The notes under the pieces were generated by a model, which saw nothing but the letters and a program-made list of their open reading frames with translations, had not been told where the DNA came from and did not search any database. Positions 1 through 8,567 of a DNA stretch of 40,103 bases are shown one piece after another. Both the position numbers and the translations under genes were made by a program. The DNA lies in the NCBI GenBank assembly GCA_030066015.1, contig JASJCL010000050.1:1-40103 (forward strand), in the 5' to 3' direction. The stretch is from Desulfosarcinaceae bacterium (GTDB taxonomy: Bacteria > Desulfobacterota > Desulfobacteria > Desulfobacterales > Desulfosarcinaceae). Positions within the stretch are counted from its first letter, which is position 1. Each line of letters opens with the position of its first letter.

Positions 1-1127
1 TTCCCATGATGCGGGTCTGGGCATCGCTGCATGAAGCACCTGATCGGAAGTCGGGGGCGCGATCAGTTGGCCCAATGCATCAGCTGACAGTGGCGGGTAT
101 CGATCTCATCATCTTTACCGCCGTCGCCCTATTGGTGTTTTCACCTTGGATGATCCGCAATATCTACTGGCAGGGCAATCCGCTATACCCCCTGTTCGAT
201 GGCCTTTTCAGTGCAGCTGATTCCATTCGGCAACCATCTTTGGACCCCCTTAGTACACGGCGGCTGCTTTACGGGGAGACGCTTTGGCAGAGCCTGTTGG
301 TTCCGCTACGGGTCTTTTTTGAGGGTCAGGACAACAATCCCCAGCTCTTTGATGGGCGCCTCAGTCCACTATTGTTGGGCTTGCCGCTGTTGGCCTTTAC
401 CAAAAGCAGAGAAGCGTCATCGATACTCAAAAGCCAGAAACGTGGACTTTTTTTCTTCTCGGCCCTTTACGTGTTAATCGCGTTTTTTATGACCGATATG
501 CGAATTCGTTACATTCTGCCGATCGTGCCACCCCTAATCATTTTGTCCGCTTATGGCCTGAATACGCTCGTAGGATGGCGACCGAACCGGTGGTGTGCCA
601 AATACGGCATCGCCGCTCCATCGATCATAGGAGCTGCGTGTCTCCTTATAGTCGCGCTGCAGATGCCGTACCTGCGCGCGCAGTGGCGATACGTCGATCC
701 TTTACCCTATATGACGGGTGCGATCGACAGCGCTTCCTATATTGTAAAGTATCGCCCGGAATACGAATTGTATCAGTACGGCAATAGAGAGCTGGATACC
801 AGAGCAAAGGTTCTGGCATTGTTCTTGGGCAATCGCGGTTATCGTTTTAAGAGAGAAATAGAATTTGATATCAACTGGTTCCGATCGGCGCTGACCGGCG
901 TCAAATCACATGTTGAACTAAGCAGAAGGGTCACAGACAATGGGTATACGCATCTTATGATCAACCACCAACTGTTCAACAACTGGGCGCACACAAATTG
1001 CAATGATGCCGAGCAACAGGTGCTGGCGTCCTTTTTGGACCTGGATACACGACCCGTATACAAGACCGGCAACGGCCATATTTTATATGAAATTCAACCG
1101 AGGCTCGCTCTTCATCGGGTAAGGTAG
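1..1127 (+). CDS. Membrane glycosyltransferase (ArnT/PMT-like), C-terminal part
   Basis: The frame is open to the left edge, so this is the 3' part of a longer gene; the ATG at 6 is probably internal. The product is a polytopic inner-membrane protein. Hydrophobic segments lie near residues 31-50, 120-131, 148-164, 168-188 and 203-217. The stretch SPWMIRNIYWQGNPLYPLF is typical of glycosyltransferases that use polyprenyl-phosphate sugars (GT39/GT83-like, dolichyl-phosphate-mannose transferase family): a helix, then a W-R-N and N-P-x-Y-P loop. The last 150 residues are soluble and would face the periplasm. The DPM1-like GT2 downstream could supply the lipid-linked sugar donor. Family-level call is good; the substrate cannot be inferred. 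Confidence 0.7.
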   Translation, partial: PMMRVWASLHEAPDRKSGARSVGPMHQLTVAGIDLIIFTAVALLVFSPWMIRNIYWQGNPLYPLFDGLFSAADSIRQPSLDPLSTRRLLYGETLWQSLLVPLRVFFEGQDNNPQLFDGRLSPLLLGLPLLAFTKSREASSILKSQKRGLFFFSALYVLIAFFMTDMRIRYILPIVPPLIILSAYGLNTLVGWRPNRWCAKYGIAAPSIIGAACLLIVALQMPYLRAQWRYVDPLPYMTGAIDSASYIVKYRPEYELYQYGNRELDTRAKVLALFLGNRGYRFKREIEFDINWFRSALTGVKSHVELSRRVTDNGYTHLMINHQLFNNWAHTNCNDAEQQVLASFLDLDTRPVYKTGNGHILYEIQPRLALHRVR

Positions 1128-1231
1128 CGCCGACCTTCACGGATGCACCAACTGACCGTAACGCTTATCCAGGCTGAATTATGGGCGCGTGCAGCAAGTG
1201 GCAAAAAGCCGATTTTCCGTAAAGGAATCAA

Positions 1232-2236
1232 ATGACACTTAACGACGATAGACATCTGGCGGCAACTGTGTCGATCATTATCCCCGCTTTCAATGAGAGC
1301 CACTGCATCGGTCACCTCATCGAGTCGATCAAGGAGCTGTATCCCCATTTCGAAGTCGTCGTCGTCGACGACGGCTCTTCAGATGCAACAGCCCAGGTCG
1401 CTGCAGCGGCAGGTGCAACCGTATACCGACATCCGTACAACATCGGCAATGGTGCGGCCGTCAAAACGGGCATCCGCAAGGCCAGAGGACAAAAGCTGGT
1501 CTTCATGGATGGTGATGGACAACACGATCCCAGAGATATCCGCATCCTGCTGGAGGCACTCAAAACCCACGATCTGGTGGTCGGTGCCCGACCAAAGAAG
1601 GGTGGACAAGCCTCGTTTGCACGTGCTCTGGGCAATCGATTGTACAATCGAATGGCATCTTACGTGGCGAAGTTCCCTATCCAAGACCTCACATCAGGCT
1701 TCAGGGCCGTCAGAGCGAATGTCGCTCAAGAGTTCATCTACCTGCTGCCGAACACTTACTCATATCCTACTACCATCACCCTGGGGGTACTTCGAACAGG
1801 GCGCACGCTTGCCTATGTCCCGATCAACGTGCGCAAACGGCAGGGTGGTTCGAGCAACATCCGCGTCTTCTCGGACGGCGTTAAGTTTTTCATCATCATC
1901 ACCAAGATCTGTACCCTCTTCTCGCCGTTTAGGGTGTTTTTGCCGGTCAGCGGCGCCATGTTTATGTTCGGGCTCATTCGGTATCTCTACACTTTCTTTA
2001 CCGAAGGCCGTTTCACGAATATGAGCGCCTTGTTTTTTGTTTCCTCTGTGATTCTGTTCATGATGAGCCTCATCTCTGAACAGATCTGCCAACTGCGCTA
2101 CGAGCGGCGAGTTCGTAGCAGGAACGTCGAGCGATATGTGGATGCAACCGACGCAAACAGCTCAGATATGCAAGATCCATCCGTTGATACAGTATATGCG
2201 GAGATATCGCCTCCGAATCACCCAGATGCTCCGTGA
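1232..2236 (+). CDS. Family 2 glycosyltransferase, DPM1/DPG-synthase-like, with C-terminal membrane anchor
   Basis: The 334-residue product has an N-terminal GT-A domain (about 10-230) beginning SIIIPAFNES. It carries the nucleotide-sugar motif VVVDDGSSD, the metal-binding DGDGQHDP and a QGGSS element. Two hydrophobic helices follow (about 232-252 and 265-285), then a basic cytoplasmic tail. This is the architecture of polyprenyl-phosphate mannose/glucose synthases, which transfer a sugar from a nucleotide donor to a lipid phosphate on the cytoplasmic face. AAAGGAA lies about 6 bases before the ATG. It sits 104 bases after a GT39-like gene, so donor synthesis and periplasmic transfer are probably coupled. 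Donor sugar and final glycan are unknown. Confidence 0.85.
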   Translation: MTLNDDRHLAATVSIIIPAFNESHCIGHLIESIKELYPHFEVVVVDDGSSDATAQVAAAAGATVYRHPYNIGNGAAVKTGIRKARGQKLVFMDGDGQHDPRDIRILLEALKTHDLVVGARPKKGGQASFARALGNRLYNRMASYVAKFPIQDLTSGFRAVRANVAQEFIYLLPNTYSYPTTITLGVLRTGRTLAYVPINVRKRQGGSSNIRVFSDGVKFFIIITKICTLFSPFRVFLPVSGAMFMFGLIRYLYTFFTEGRFTNMSALFFVSSVILFMMSLISEQICQLRYERRVRSRNVERYVDATDANSSDMQDPSVDTVYAEISPPNHPDAP

Positions 2237-2319
2237 AGCGTGGGTTGCCGATGTTGAAAATGTGCGGCTGCATTGTCGCCGACCGACAATTTTGACAACA
2301 GACTTGGAGCTATAGGAAC

Positions 2320-4281
2320 GTGAGGCATCTGTATATTATATCGCTGTTGATGATCCTCGCGGCCGGAAGCATCGGTCATGGGCAGCCGGCTATCGCCTCA
2401 ACGGATGACGTCGCCTTGGCCCCGCTCTTCACTTTGAAAAGCCTCGAAGGCCAGCACTTTCATCTATCCCAGCGGCGCGACGCTGCGCTGTCATTGCTTT
2501 ATTTTAGCAGTGCGGAGGCCCACGGCAGGCCCGAGTTCCTGATGACCATGAGTGAGTTGCTGCGTGCATTGCCGGAGACGAGACTGCACCTGTGGGGGAT
2601 CTGCAACAACCGCGAATCCGTGGTGAAGCAGTGGCGCGATCGGCATCGGCTAGAGATGCCGATTCTTGTCGATGATGGTCACACAAGTGAGCGCTACAAT
2701 GCTGCGTTGGTGTTACCAGCCCTGATCGTCATTGGACCGGATCTTCAAATTCTGTCGGTACTTCAAGGTCCAGAGGCGACCTTTCCCGCTCAGATAACCT
2801 TGGTTGCCCAATGGCTTTCGCAGCGGGGGTTCGTTGAGGCGGCGCGGTGGCTGTGCGAAAAAGGGATCACTGCCGATCCCACTGCGGTAGATACCCAACA
2901 TCTGCTGGCTTACCTGAATATGCAATCCGGTCAATACGATCGCGCGGAACAGATTTTTTTTAAATTGTCCCGACGGACGGGAATGGCCGCAGTGCGGGGA
3001 CAAGAGGGTCTGGCAGCGGTTTATGCGGCCCGCGGAAAAACCGATCGCGCTATGGACCTTGCCGGGCAGATCACCAAACAGGCCAAAAAACGCGCCGCCG
3101 CCATCAATTTGCAGGGGTGTATCCAACTGACCCGTGGGGATCTGACGACAGCCGAAAAGTCCTTCAACAAGGCATTGAAGAAAAAAGATGGCTCGAGCGA
3201 CGAGAGGGCCTACGCCATCAATCAGCTGGGCCGTATCGCCATGATCGCTGGCGATCCCAGAAAAGCGCAGCGTCTTTTTGAGGAGGCCTTCGTCGTCGCG
3301 CCGCTCTTCTCGACGCCTCGATACAACCTTGGTTTACTCCGGCAGTCCCGGGACGAGTGGCAGCGTGCGCTTGAGATATTCAAGCACCTTCGTACGCTTG
3401 AACCCGAATCGGCGTATGCCGCAGCATTGGCTGCAAATGCCGAGGCGATGCTCACCTTTAGGGAGGATACTGAGGCCAGGGCGCAAATGGATGCGGAGAT
3501 CGATTCGCTGGTGAAGCGAATTTCCGCGGGACCTTGGGAGTGGGTTCCCCCGGAGGATGACTGGACCACCGAGCCGCTGCGGCTGGCCCTGCTGGAACCG
3601 ATCGAGACCAGCGGTATCAGCGCGCAGGCGGGCTACCCAGTGGTGCTCAATTGGCTGGTGCGGCAGCAACTGATGGGGTCGGGACGGGTTGAACCGGTGG
3701 ATCCTATCCAGCTTTCCATACTCTTACAAAGGATAAAGGCCTCCCCCGAAGCGGTTTCGACCAAGGCCTTCGCCAATAAGTTGGGTCGTATCCTCGGCGC
3801 CCGCATCGTCGGCATGGGCGCCTTTCACCATGGCGTGGTCGCCTCCCAACTCAACTATCGTCTCTTCGATGCCCGCAAGGGAGTGGAGGTGGCCCGTCTC
3901 GAGCTACCCATTCACTCCCACTTGGATCTGGCCCCGAAGGCCGCCCGCTTGGCGGGCCACATCCTGGAAACAGCCGTCAAGAGTACCCCGCTGCAGGCCT
4001 ACGTCGTGGAGGTGCATGCGGAACGGGTGCTACTGAACCTCGGAGCAGGGCAGGGGGTCACTGTTGGTCGCTTTTTCGATGTGATTGAAGAGCAATCGTT
4101 CATCGAATATAAGGGGAAGACCCTATACCCAAGCCCTATCCGGTTTGCCCGCCTGGAGGTGGTGCAAGTGGCGCAGGATTTCTGTTTTGCGAAGATCGTC
4201 CACCTGCAGCGTCCGATCAAACGCAATGACAAGGTCCTGGAGGACATTTCCGATTTGATGGTGACCCGCATGCCCCAATAA
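2320..4281 (+). CDS. Exported thioredoxin-fold/TPR protein with CsgG/FlgT-like C-terminus
   Basis: A GTG start gives 653 residues opening with a signal peptide (about 1-26). Residues 33-165 resemble an AhpC/TlpA-type redoxin domain: APLFTLKSLEGQ at the start and VLPALIVIG where the cis-proline loop lies. The active-site region reads YFSSAEAHGRPEF and has no CxxC, so thiol redox chemistry is unlikely. Residues 170-375 are TPR repeats. Residues 415-650 resemble outer-membrane-associated FlgT/CsgG-like modules, with a GQGVTVGRFFDVIEE turn. The protein is probably periplasmic and scaffolding. Start choice rests on the signal peptide and an upstream AGGA-like site. Family assignments are by eye; function is unknown. 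Confidence 0.7.
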   Translation: MRHLYIISLLMILAAGSIGHGQPAIASTDDVALAPLFTLKSLEGQHFHLSQRRDAALSLLYFSSAEAHGRPEFLMTMSELLRALPETRLHLWGICNNRESVVKQWRDRHRLEMPILVDDGHTSERYNAALVLPALIVIGPDLQILSVLQGPEATFPAQITLVAQWLSQRGFVEAARWLCEKGITADPTAVDTQHLLAYLNMQSGQYDRAEQIFFKLSRRTGMAAVRGQEGLAAVYAARGKTDRAMDLAGQITKQAKKRAAAINLQGCIQLTRGDLTTAEKSFNKALKKKDGSSDERAYAINQLGRIAMIAGDPRKAQRLFEEAFVVAPLFSTPRYNLGLLRQSRDEWQRALEIFKHLRTLEPESAYAAALAANAEAMLTFREDTEARAQMDAEIDSLVKRISAGPWEWVPPEDDWTTEPLRLALLEPIETSGISAQAGYPVVLNWLVRQQLMGSGRVEPVDPIQLSILLQRIKASPEAVSTKAFANKLGRILGARIVGMGAFHHGVVASQLNYRLFDARKGVEVARLELPIHSHLDLAPKAARLAGHILETAVKSTPLQAYVVEVHAERVLLNLGAGQGVTVGRFFDVIEEQSFIEYKGKTLYPSPIRFARLEVVQVAQDFCFAKIVHLQRPIKRNDKVLEDISDLMVTRMPQ

Positions 4282-4549
4282 GCAGATCTGGTAAGGATCT
4301 TCCCGAGACACAATATGGCGCCACGCATGTGGTGTAAGGAAACCGCCCCCAAACCGACAGTTTGACAATTGCGTCGGATACCCCCGTTTTGTCACTCGCC
4401 AACCTACGGATAAATGCGCTTCAAAAATGGGCGGGTTTCTGGTATCTTTCAATGTTTGATGCTGATATTTTTGGGATTTAGGCCATGGACCATATCGATA
4501 CAGCTCGCTGCAGGGTGCAGCGCTTCGGATGAAGATGGTCACAATCACT
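4282..4549. other. Intergenic stretch, no gene recognised
   Basis: This gap separates the TPR gene from the tRNA-Arg terminator. It is more AT-rich than its surroundings. Short minus-strand frames cross it but have neither family character nor a convincing start. A TTGACA at about 4362 has no partner -10 box. Nothing else could be supported. Confidence 0.5.
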
Positions 4550-4581
4550 AAAAAAAGGAACCGGGGAGGGGTCCCGATTCC
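4550..4581 (-). terminator. Intrinsic terminator of tRNA-Arg
   Basis: On the minus strand a 9-bp GC-rich stem (one mismatch, 7-base loop; 4557-4581) is followed directly by seven T residues (plus-strand A run 4550-4556). It lies 14 bases beyond the CCA end of the tRNA, so it should end the tRNA-Arg transcript. Confidence 0.8.
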
Positions 4582-4595
4582 TCTTCTTGTGAAGC

Positions 4596-4672
<77 letters not shown>

Positions 4673-4696
4673 TTGTGGGCTGAAATGTCGGCTGAC

Positions 4697-4726
4697 CCCA
4701 TAGCACACTCACTTTGAGGTTGTCCA
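4697..4726 (-). promoter_or_regulatory. Candidate sigma-70 promoter for tRNA-Arg
   Basis: Minus-strand TGGACA (4726-4721) is a one-mismatch -35 box. An 18-base spacer separates it from TATGGG (4702-4697), a weak -10. The tRNA 5' end is 24 bases further. It lies in the divergent region shared with rpoH. Position supports it; the -10 match is poor. Confidence 0.35.
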
Positions 4727-4821
4727 TAGCAAACGGGCTGCCGCACCAATGCCCGAACCGGCACACCACACTGCTCTTCCCACTTCGGTTGCCGATCGGG
4801 AAATAGAGATGGATCGAATCT

Positions 4822-5817
4822 ATGCCGAAAAAGAAAACAGCACCAGCCAAAAAGCGGGCTGCTAAAACCTCGCCCAAAGCTGGTAAGCGAAAGGCGCCAT
4901 CGCCCAAGAAAACATCTAAAAAAGCGGCGACCGCCAAAGATAAAACGCTGGTTAAATTCGACCCGCTGCAGCGGTATTTGTCGGAGATCAGCCAGTATCA
5001 GCTGCTCACGCGTGATCAAGAGCGGGAGTTGGGCATCCGCGTGCAGGAACACAACGATCCGGATGCCGCCTACACCCTGGTCACCTCCAATCTGCGCCTG
5101 GTGGTCAAGATCGCCCTCGAATTTCAACGCGTGTGGATGCAAAATCTCCTCGATCTCATTCAAGAGGGCAATATCGGCTTGATGCAGGCTGTCAAGAAGT
5201 TCGACCCATACAAGAACGTCAAATTTAGCTACTATGCCTCTTTTTGGATAAAGGCTTATATCCTCAAATTTATTATGGATAATTGGCGTCTGGTCAAGAT
5301 CGGCACCACGCAGGGTCAGCGCAAGCTCTTTTTCAAGCTAAAAAAGGAGAAACAGAAACTTATCGAGCAGGGGTTCGAACCCAAGCCAAAACTGCTCTCC
5401 CAACGATTGGGCGTCTCAGAACGCGAGATCATCGACATGGATCAGCGTCTCGACGGCTGGGATGTCTCCTTGGATTCGCCCCTCAAGGAGGATAGTGATA
5501 CCGAGCGGATTGAGTTTCTCAGCACCGAGGCGGAGTCGGCTGAGGAGAAGGTGGCCAAAAAAGAGATGGAGAGCCTCCTGCACCAGAAGATTGCCGAGTT
5601 TCGCAAGCAGATGACAGAGCGGGAACTGGTCATTTTCGATGAGCGCATTTTTTCCGATACACCGGTGACGCTTCAGGAGATCGGAGACCGCTACGGCATC
5701 TCCCGTGAGCGCGTTCGCCAGGTTGAGAAAAACGTGATCAAAAAGATGCGTGAATACTTTAAACAGGAGATTCCAGACTTCGCCGTTTACACGGAACACC
5801 AGCACGCCAACCCCTAA
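4822..5817 (+). CDS. rpoH: RNA polymerase sigma factor RpoH (sigma-32 family), with Lys-rich N-terminal tail
   Basis: The product (331 residues) directs RNA polymerase to heat-shock-type promoters. Region 1.2/2 spans about 46-155, with LRLVVKIALEFQR, a DLIQEGNIGLMQAVKKFDP core and an FSYYASFWIKAYIL promoter-melting segment. The RpoH box follows at about 163-172 (QGQRKLFFKLKK), the signature separating sigma-32 from other group 3 factors. Region 4 (about 255-315) contains the helix-turn-helix LQEIGDRYGISRERVRQVE. Residues 1-43 are an added lysine/alanine/proline tail resembling histone H1 ends, not part of canonical RpoH. GAGATGGA lies about 8 bases before the ATG. The following TPR gene is 81 bases away and may be co-transcribed. 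Confidence 0.9.
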   Translation: MPKKKTAPAKKRAAKTSPKAGKRKAPSPKKTSKKAATAKDKTLVKFDPLQRYLSEISQYQLLTRDQERELGIRVQEHNDPDAAYTLVTSNLRLVVKIALEFQRVWMQNLLDLIQEGNIGLMQAVKKFDPYKNVKFSYYASFWIKAYILKFIMDNWRLVKIGTTQGQRKLFFKLKKEKQKLIEQGFEPKPKLLSQRLGVSEREIIDMDQRLDGWDVSLDSPLKEDSDTERIEFLSTEAESAEEKVAKKEMESLLHQKIAEFRKQMTERELVIFDERIFSDTPVTLQEIGDRYGISRERVRQVEKNVIKKMREYFKQEIPDFAVYTEHQHANP

Positions 5818-5898
5818 CCGATTTCCCCATGAACACCCCCAGTGCCGGCGACGGTCCCAAGCCGTTACCGGTCAGGGTGCCATGTATGGTGGATTGCA

Positions 5899-7641
5899 TT
5901 GAAAAGCACACCTTCGATCCTGTTCCTGCTCGCCCTGCTGCTCCCCCTCGTCATCTTAATCGCCGGATGCGGCCGGTTCAGCGTTCCTGACGCGAATCCG
6001 GCCGATCTGCCGCCGGCGCGTGCTGTTCGATCTGAGGTTGCACAGGGGCCGGCGCCACCACCCAACAGCTACTACTATTTTACGGAAGCCCAACTACTCC
6101 TTAAGCGCGGGGACCGCGAAGGCGCCATCGAAATGCTGAAGGCCGCCATCGAATTGGACCCGGACAGCATCCGCCTCAAACACTCGCTGGCAACGCTCTA
6201 CTTCATGGACAAGCGCGTCGATGAGGCCGATCTCCTCGTCTCGCAGGTGCTGGCCGTTCGGCCGCAGGATGTGGATGCCCTGACGCTGAGAGGTCGCATC
6301 AAGCAGTCCCAGAAAAAAACCTTCGAGGCGCTGGAAGCCTTCGAGCAGGTCCTCAAACTCACGCCCGATCAGCAAAACATCTATTTGTTGGTCGGCGGGC
6401 TTTATTTGCAGGAAAATCAATATGAGCAGGCCCAGAGGGTATTCAAGGACCTTCTTGCGCGCTTCCCCTCCGCTTATGCCGGCCATTTCTTTCTGGGCAG
6501 AAGTCTGGCCAAGCAAGGGCGCCATGCCGACGCAGAGGCCGCTTTTCAAAAAACCCTCGAACTGCAACCCGATCTTCTGGAGCCACGCCTGGAACTGGTA
6601 AAGCTCTACCAAGAGAGCAACCAGGACGCGAAGCTGAACCACGCTTATGCGCAGATTCTGGAGCGATTCCCGCAGAATATCGATGCCGGTTTCGGACTTG
6701 GCCTGCACTACCATAAAAGCGGCCAGATGAAGGAAGCCGCAGAGCTGTTTGAATCCCTGGGAAAGCGTTCCATCGGTGACGGCAACGTGGTGCGCAAGCT
6801 GGTCGACCTCTACCTGGATACCGAAGCTTACGAGGACGCCAGCGTCATTTTAGCCGGTATGTTGACCGGCGCCCCCGCCAGCAGCGACCTCCACTACCTC
6901 CAGGGCGTGGCAAAGGCGGGATTGGACCAACCAAATGAGGCGATCGCCGCTTTCGGCCAGGTGGATCCGGTCTCCCGCTTTTACGAGAACGCCGTGGTAC
7001 ACACCGCCGTTCTGTACCAGGAGCAAGGAAAGATTGACGCCGGTATCGATTTCCTGAAGAAGGTGATCGGCGAGGGGGGACGCAATGCCGAGTTTCTGCT
7101 CTATCTGGGATCTTTCCAAGAGGAGAAGGGCGATTTCGCCGCCGCCGCCGAGACCATTCGGTTGGGAATCCGTTCCGACCCAGAGAATGGCCGCCTTCAT
7201 TTCCGCCAGGGCGTGATCTACGACAAATGGGGCCGTAAAGAGGACGCCATCAATAGCATGAAAACCGCCATCCGTCTGGAACCAGATAACGCCAACGCTT
7301 TAAATTATCTGGGATATACCTACGCGGATCTGGGGCGCGAACTGGATGAGGCCGAACGTCTGATCCGCAAAGCCCTCAAGCTCAAGCCCAACGACGGTTA
7401 CATCACCGATAGCCTGGGTTGGGTGTATTATCAGCGAGGGGAGTATGAGAAGGCCCTTTCCATTCTGAAAAAAGCCTCCAAGCTGGTGCCCGATGATCCC
7501 ATCATTTTAGAGCACGTTGGGGATGCCTACCTCAAGCTGGACGACCGCCAAAATGCACTGCGCTACTATCGCAAATCGCTTCAGAAGAGAGACAAAGATA
7601 AAGAGGAGATCCAACGCAAGATCGATGCGTTGCTCGAGTGA
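5899..7641 (+). CDS. TPR-repeat outer-membrane-type lipoprotein
   Basis: I chose the TTG at 5899 over the upstream GTG at 5842. It gives a compact lipoprotein signal (MKSTPSILFLLALLLPLV...) ending in the lipobox IAGC, and GGTGGA lies 4 bases upstream. From the acylated Cys on, the protein is almost entirely tetratricopeptide repeats (about 14 units, from YYYFTEAQLLLKRGDREGAI to the C-terminus), with classic A-Y and P-x-x-x-x-A positions. Such proteins are protein-protein scaffolds in the periplasm or at the outer membrane. The next gene begins one base after the stop and encodes a LolB-like lipoprotein, so the two probably act together in envelope assembly. No catalytic motif is visible. Confidence 0.85.
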   Translation: MKSTPSILFLLALLLPLVILIAGCGRFSVPDANPADLPPARAVRSEVAQGPAPPPNSYYYFTEAQLLLKRGDREGAIEMLKAAIELDPDSIRLKHSLATLYFMDKRVDEADLLVSQVLAVRPQDVDALTLRGRIKQSQKKTFEALEAFEQVLKLTPDQQNIYLLVGGLYLQENQYEQAQRVFKDLLARFPSAYAGHFFLGRSLAKQGRHADAEAAFQKTLELQPDLLEPRLELVKLYQESNQDAKLNHAYAQILERFPQNIDAGFGLGLHYHKSGQMKEAAELFESLGKRSIGDGNVVRKLVDLYLDTEAYEDASVILAGMLTGAPASSDLHYLQGVAKAGLDQPNEAIAAFGQVDPVSRFYENAVVHTAVLYQEQGKIDAGIDFLKKVIGEGGRNAEFLLYLGSFQEEKGDFAAAAETIRLGIRSDPENGRLHFRQGVIYDKWGRKEDAINSMKTAIRLEPDNANALNYLGYTYADLGRELDEAERLIRKALKLKPNDGYITDSLGWVYYQRGEYEKALSILKKASKLVPDDPIILEHVGDAYLKLDDRQNALRYYRKSLQKRDKDKEEIQRKIDALLE

Positions 7642-7642
7642 G

Positions 7643-8422
7643 ATGATCTCCGACCGCCCCATGCCGACCGCCGGACAGTGGCCAATCCATCTCCTGGCCG
7701 TCTCCCTTTTGCTGATTGCCGGCTGCGCCCACTGGCAGCCGGATGAGACGCCCGCAAGCATAGAGGGGCGGCAAACCGCCGAGCGTCTCCATGCCGTGAA
7801 CAGCGGCCTGCTCGCCTGCAAAGGACTGGGGCAGGCCTCGCTGGTAACGCCAAACGGCGTGCAGCGAAGCCGCTTGGCCTGGGCCGCCCAGGCCCCCAAT
7901 AAACTGCGGCTGGAGCTTTTGAGCGTCAGTGGTCACTCGCTGGCCTCCGTGGCCACTGATGGTCGCTTTATGTATCTGCGGGACAACACCGGCGGTCGCT
8001 TTTACCGCAGACGCTCCTCTCAGGCCAGTCTCGAACCCATCGTCAACCTGCCGCTGCGCGTACCCGACCTGATCACCTATCTTCTCGGACGGGTTCCGAT
8101 ACCGGATTCGTACCATGGCGCGTTGTTGGACAATCCCCGGAAAGCCGGCTATATTTTGGAGCTAAGCCGCCGTTGGGGCGCTGTCTCCCAGCAGATCCTC
8201 CTTGACGAGGATAGGACGACGGTTCAAAAGGTGGTTCATCTCGATGGGGACGGCAATCCCGCCTACTGGGTTGAGTTCGGTAAACAAAGGCCAGTCGGTG
8301 AATTCTCCTTTCCCCGTCGCTTGCATCTGACGTCAGCCACAGGGGATCGGATCGAGATCCAAATGGAACGCTTCTGGCCCAATGTGCCCATCGATGATGC
8401 CGCCTTCCGACTCACGCCTTGA
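7643..8422 (+). CDS. LolB/DUF4292-like outer-membrane lipoprotein
   Basis: Starting at the ATG at 7643, one base after the previous stop, gives 259 residues; the ATG at 7661 is an alternative. The lipobox LLLIAGC marks a lipoprotein. The mature part has the sequence pattern of LolA/LolB/DUF4292 beta-barrel carriers: LLACKGLGQASLVTPNGVQRSRLAWAA, then LRLELLSVSGHSLASVATDG, a PLRVPDLITYLLGRVPIP segment, and a C-terminal DRIEIQMERFWPNVPIDDAAF strand ending close to the stop. LolB accepts lipoproteins from LolA at the outer membrane; here an analogous role is inferred from fold alone. The stop codon lies inside the first unit of the 15-bp repeat array. Confidence 0.7.
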   Translation: MISDRPMPTAGQWPIHLLAVSLLLIAGCAHWQPDETPASIEGRQTAERLHAVNSGLLACKGLGQASLVTPNGVQRSRLAWAAQAPNKLRLELLSVSGHSLASVATDGRFMYLRDNTGGRFYRRRSSQASLEPIVNLPLRVPDLITYLLGRVPIPDSYHGALLDNPRKAGYILELSRRWGAVSQQILLDEDRTTVQKVVHLDGDGNPAYWVEFGKQRPVGEFSFPRRLHLTSATGDRIEIQMERFWPNVPIDDAAFRLTP

Positions 8423-8530
8423 GGTCTCATACCCTGAGGACTCATATCCTGAGGACTCATATCATGAGGACTCATCTCATGAGGACTCATAGCATGAGGG
8501 CTCATTGCATGAGGGCTCATTGCATGAGGG
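8420..8530 (+). repeat. Tandem array of 15-bp units (seven full copies plus a partial)
   Basis: Seven consecutive units start at 8420, 8435, 8450, 8465, 8480, 8495 and 8510, followed by a 6-base remnant. The consensus is TGAGGACTCATATCA. TGAGG and CTCAT are almost invariant and the last four bases vary. Within each unit TGAG and CTCA form a small inverted repeat. Units 6 and 7 are identical; the earlier ones differ by one to four bases. The array starts in the stop codon of the LolB-like gene and ends 37 bases before the Mut7-C start, so it occupies most of the intergenic space of an otherwise tight operon. Confidence 0.95.
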
Positions 8531-8567
8531 CGGCGATACGAGATCTCAACCGCGGAGGGAACGCTCC

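Noticed and set aside
5842-5898. Upstream GTG start for the TPR lipoprotein
   Set aside because: It adds 19 mostly polar residues ahead of the lipoprotein signal peptide, which starts cleanly at the TTG at 5899.
8420-8530. CRISPR array
   Set aside because: Units are contiguous 15-bp tandem copies with no spacers, and there are no cas genes in the window.
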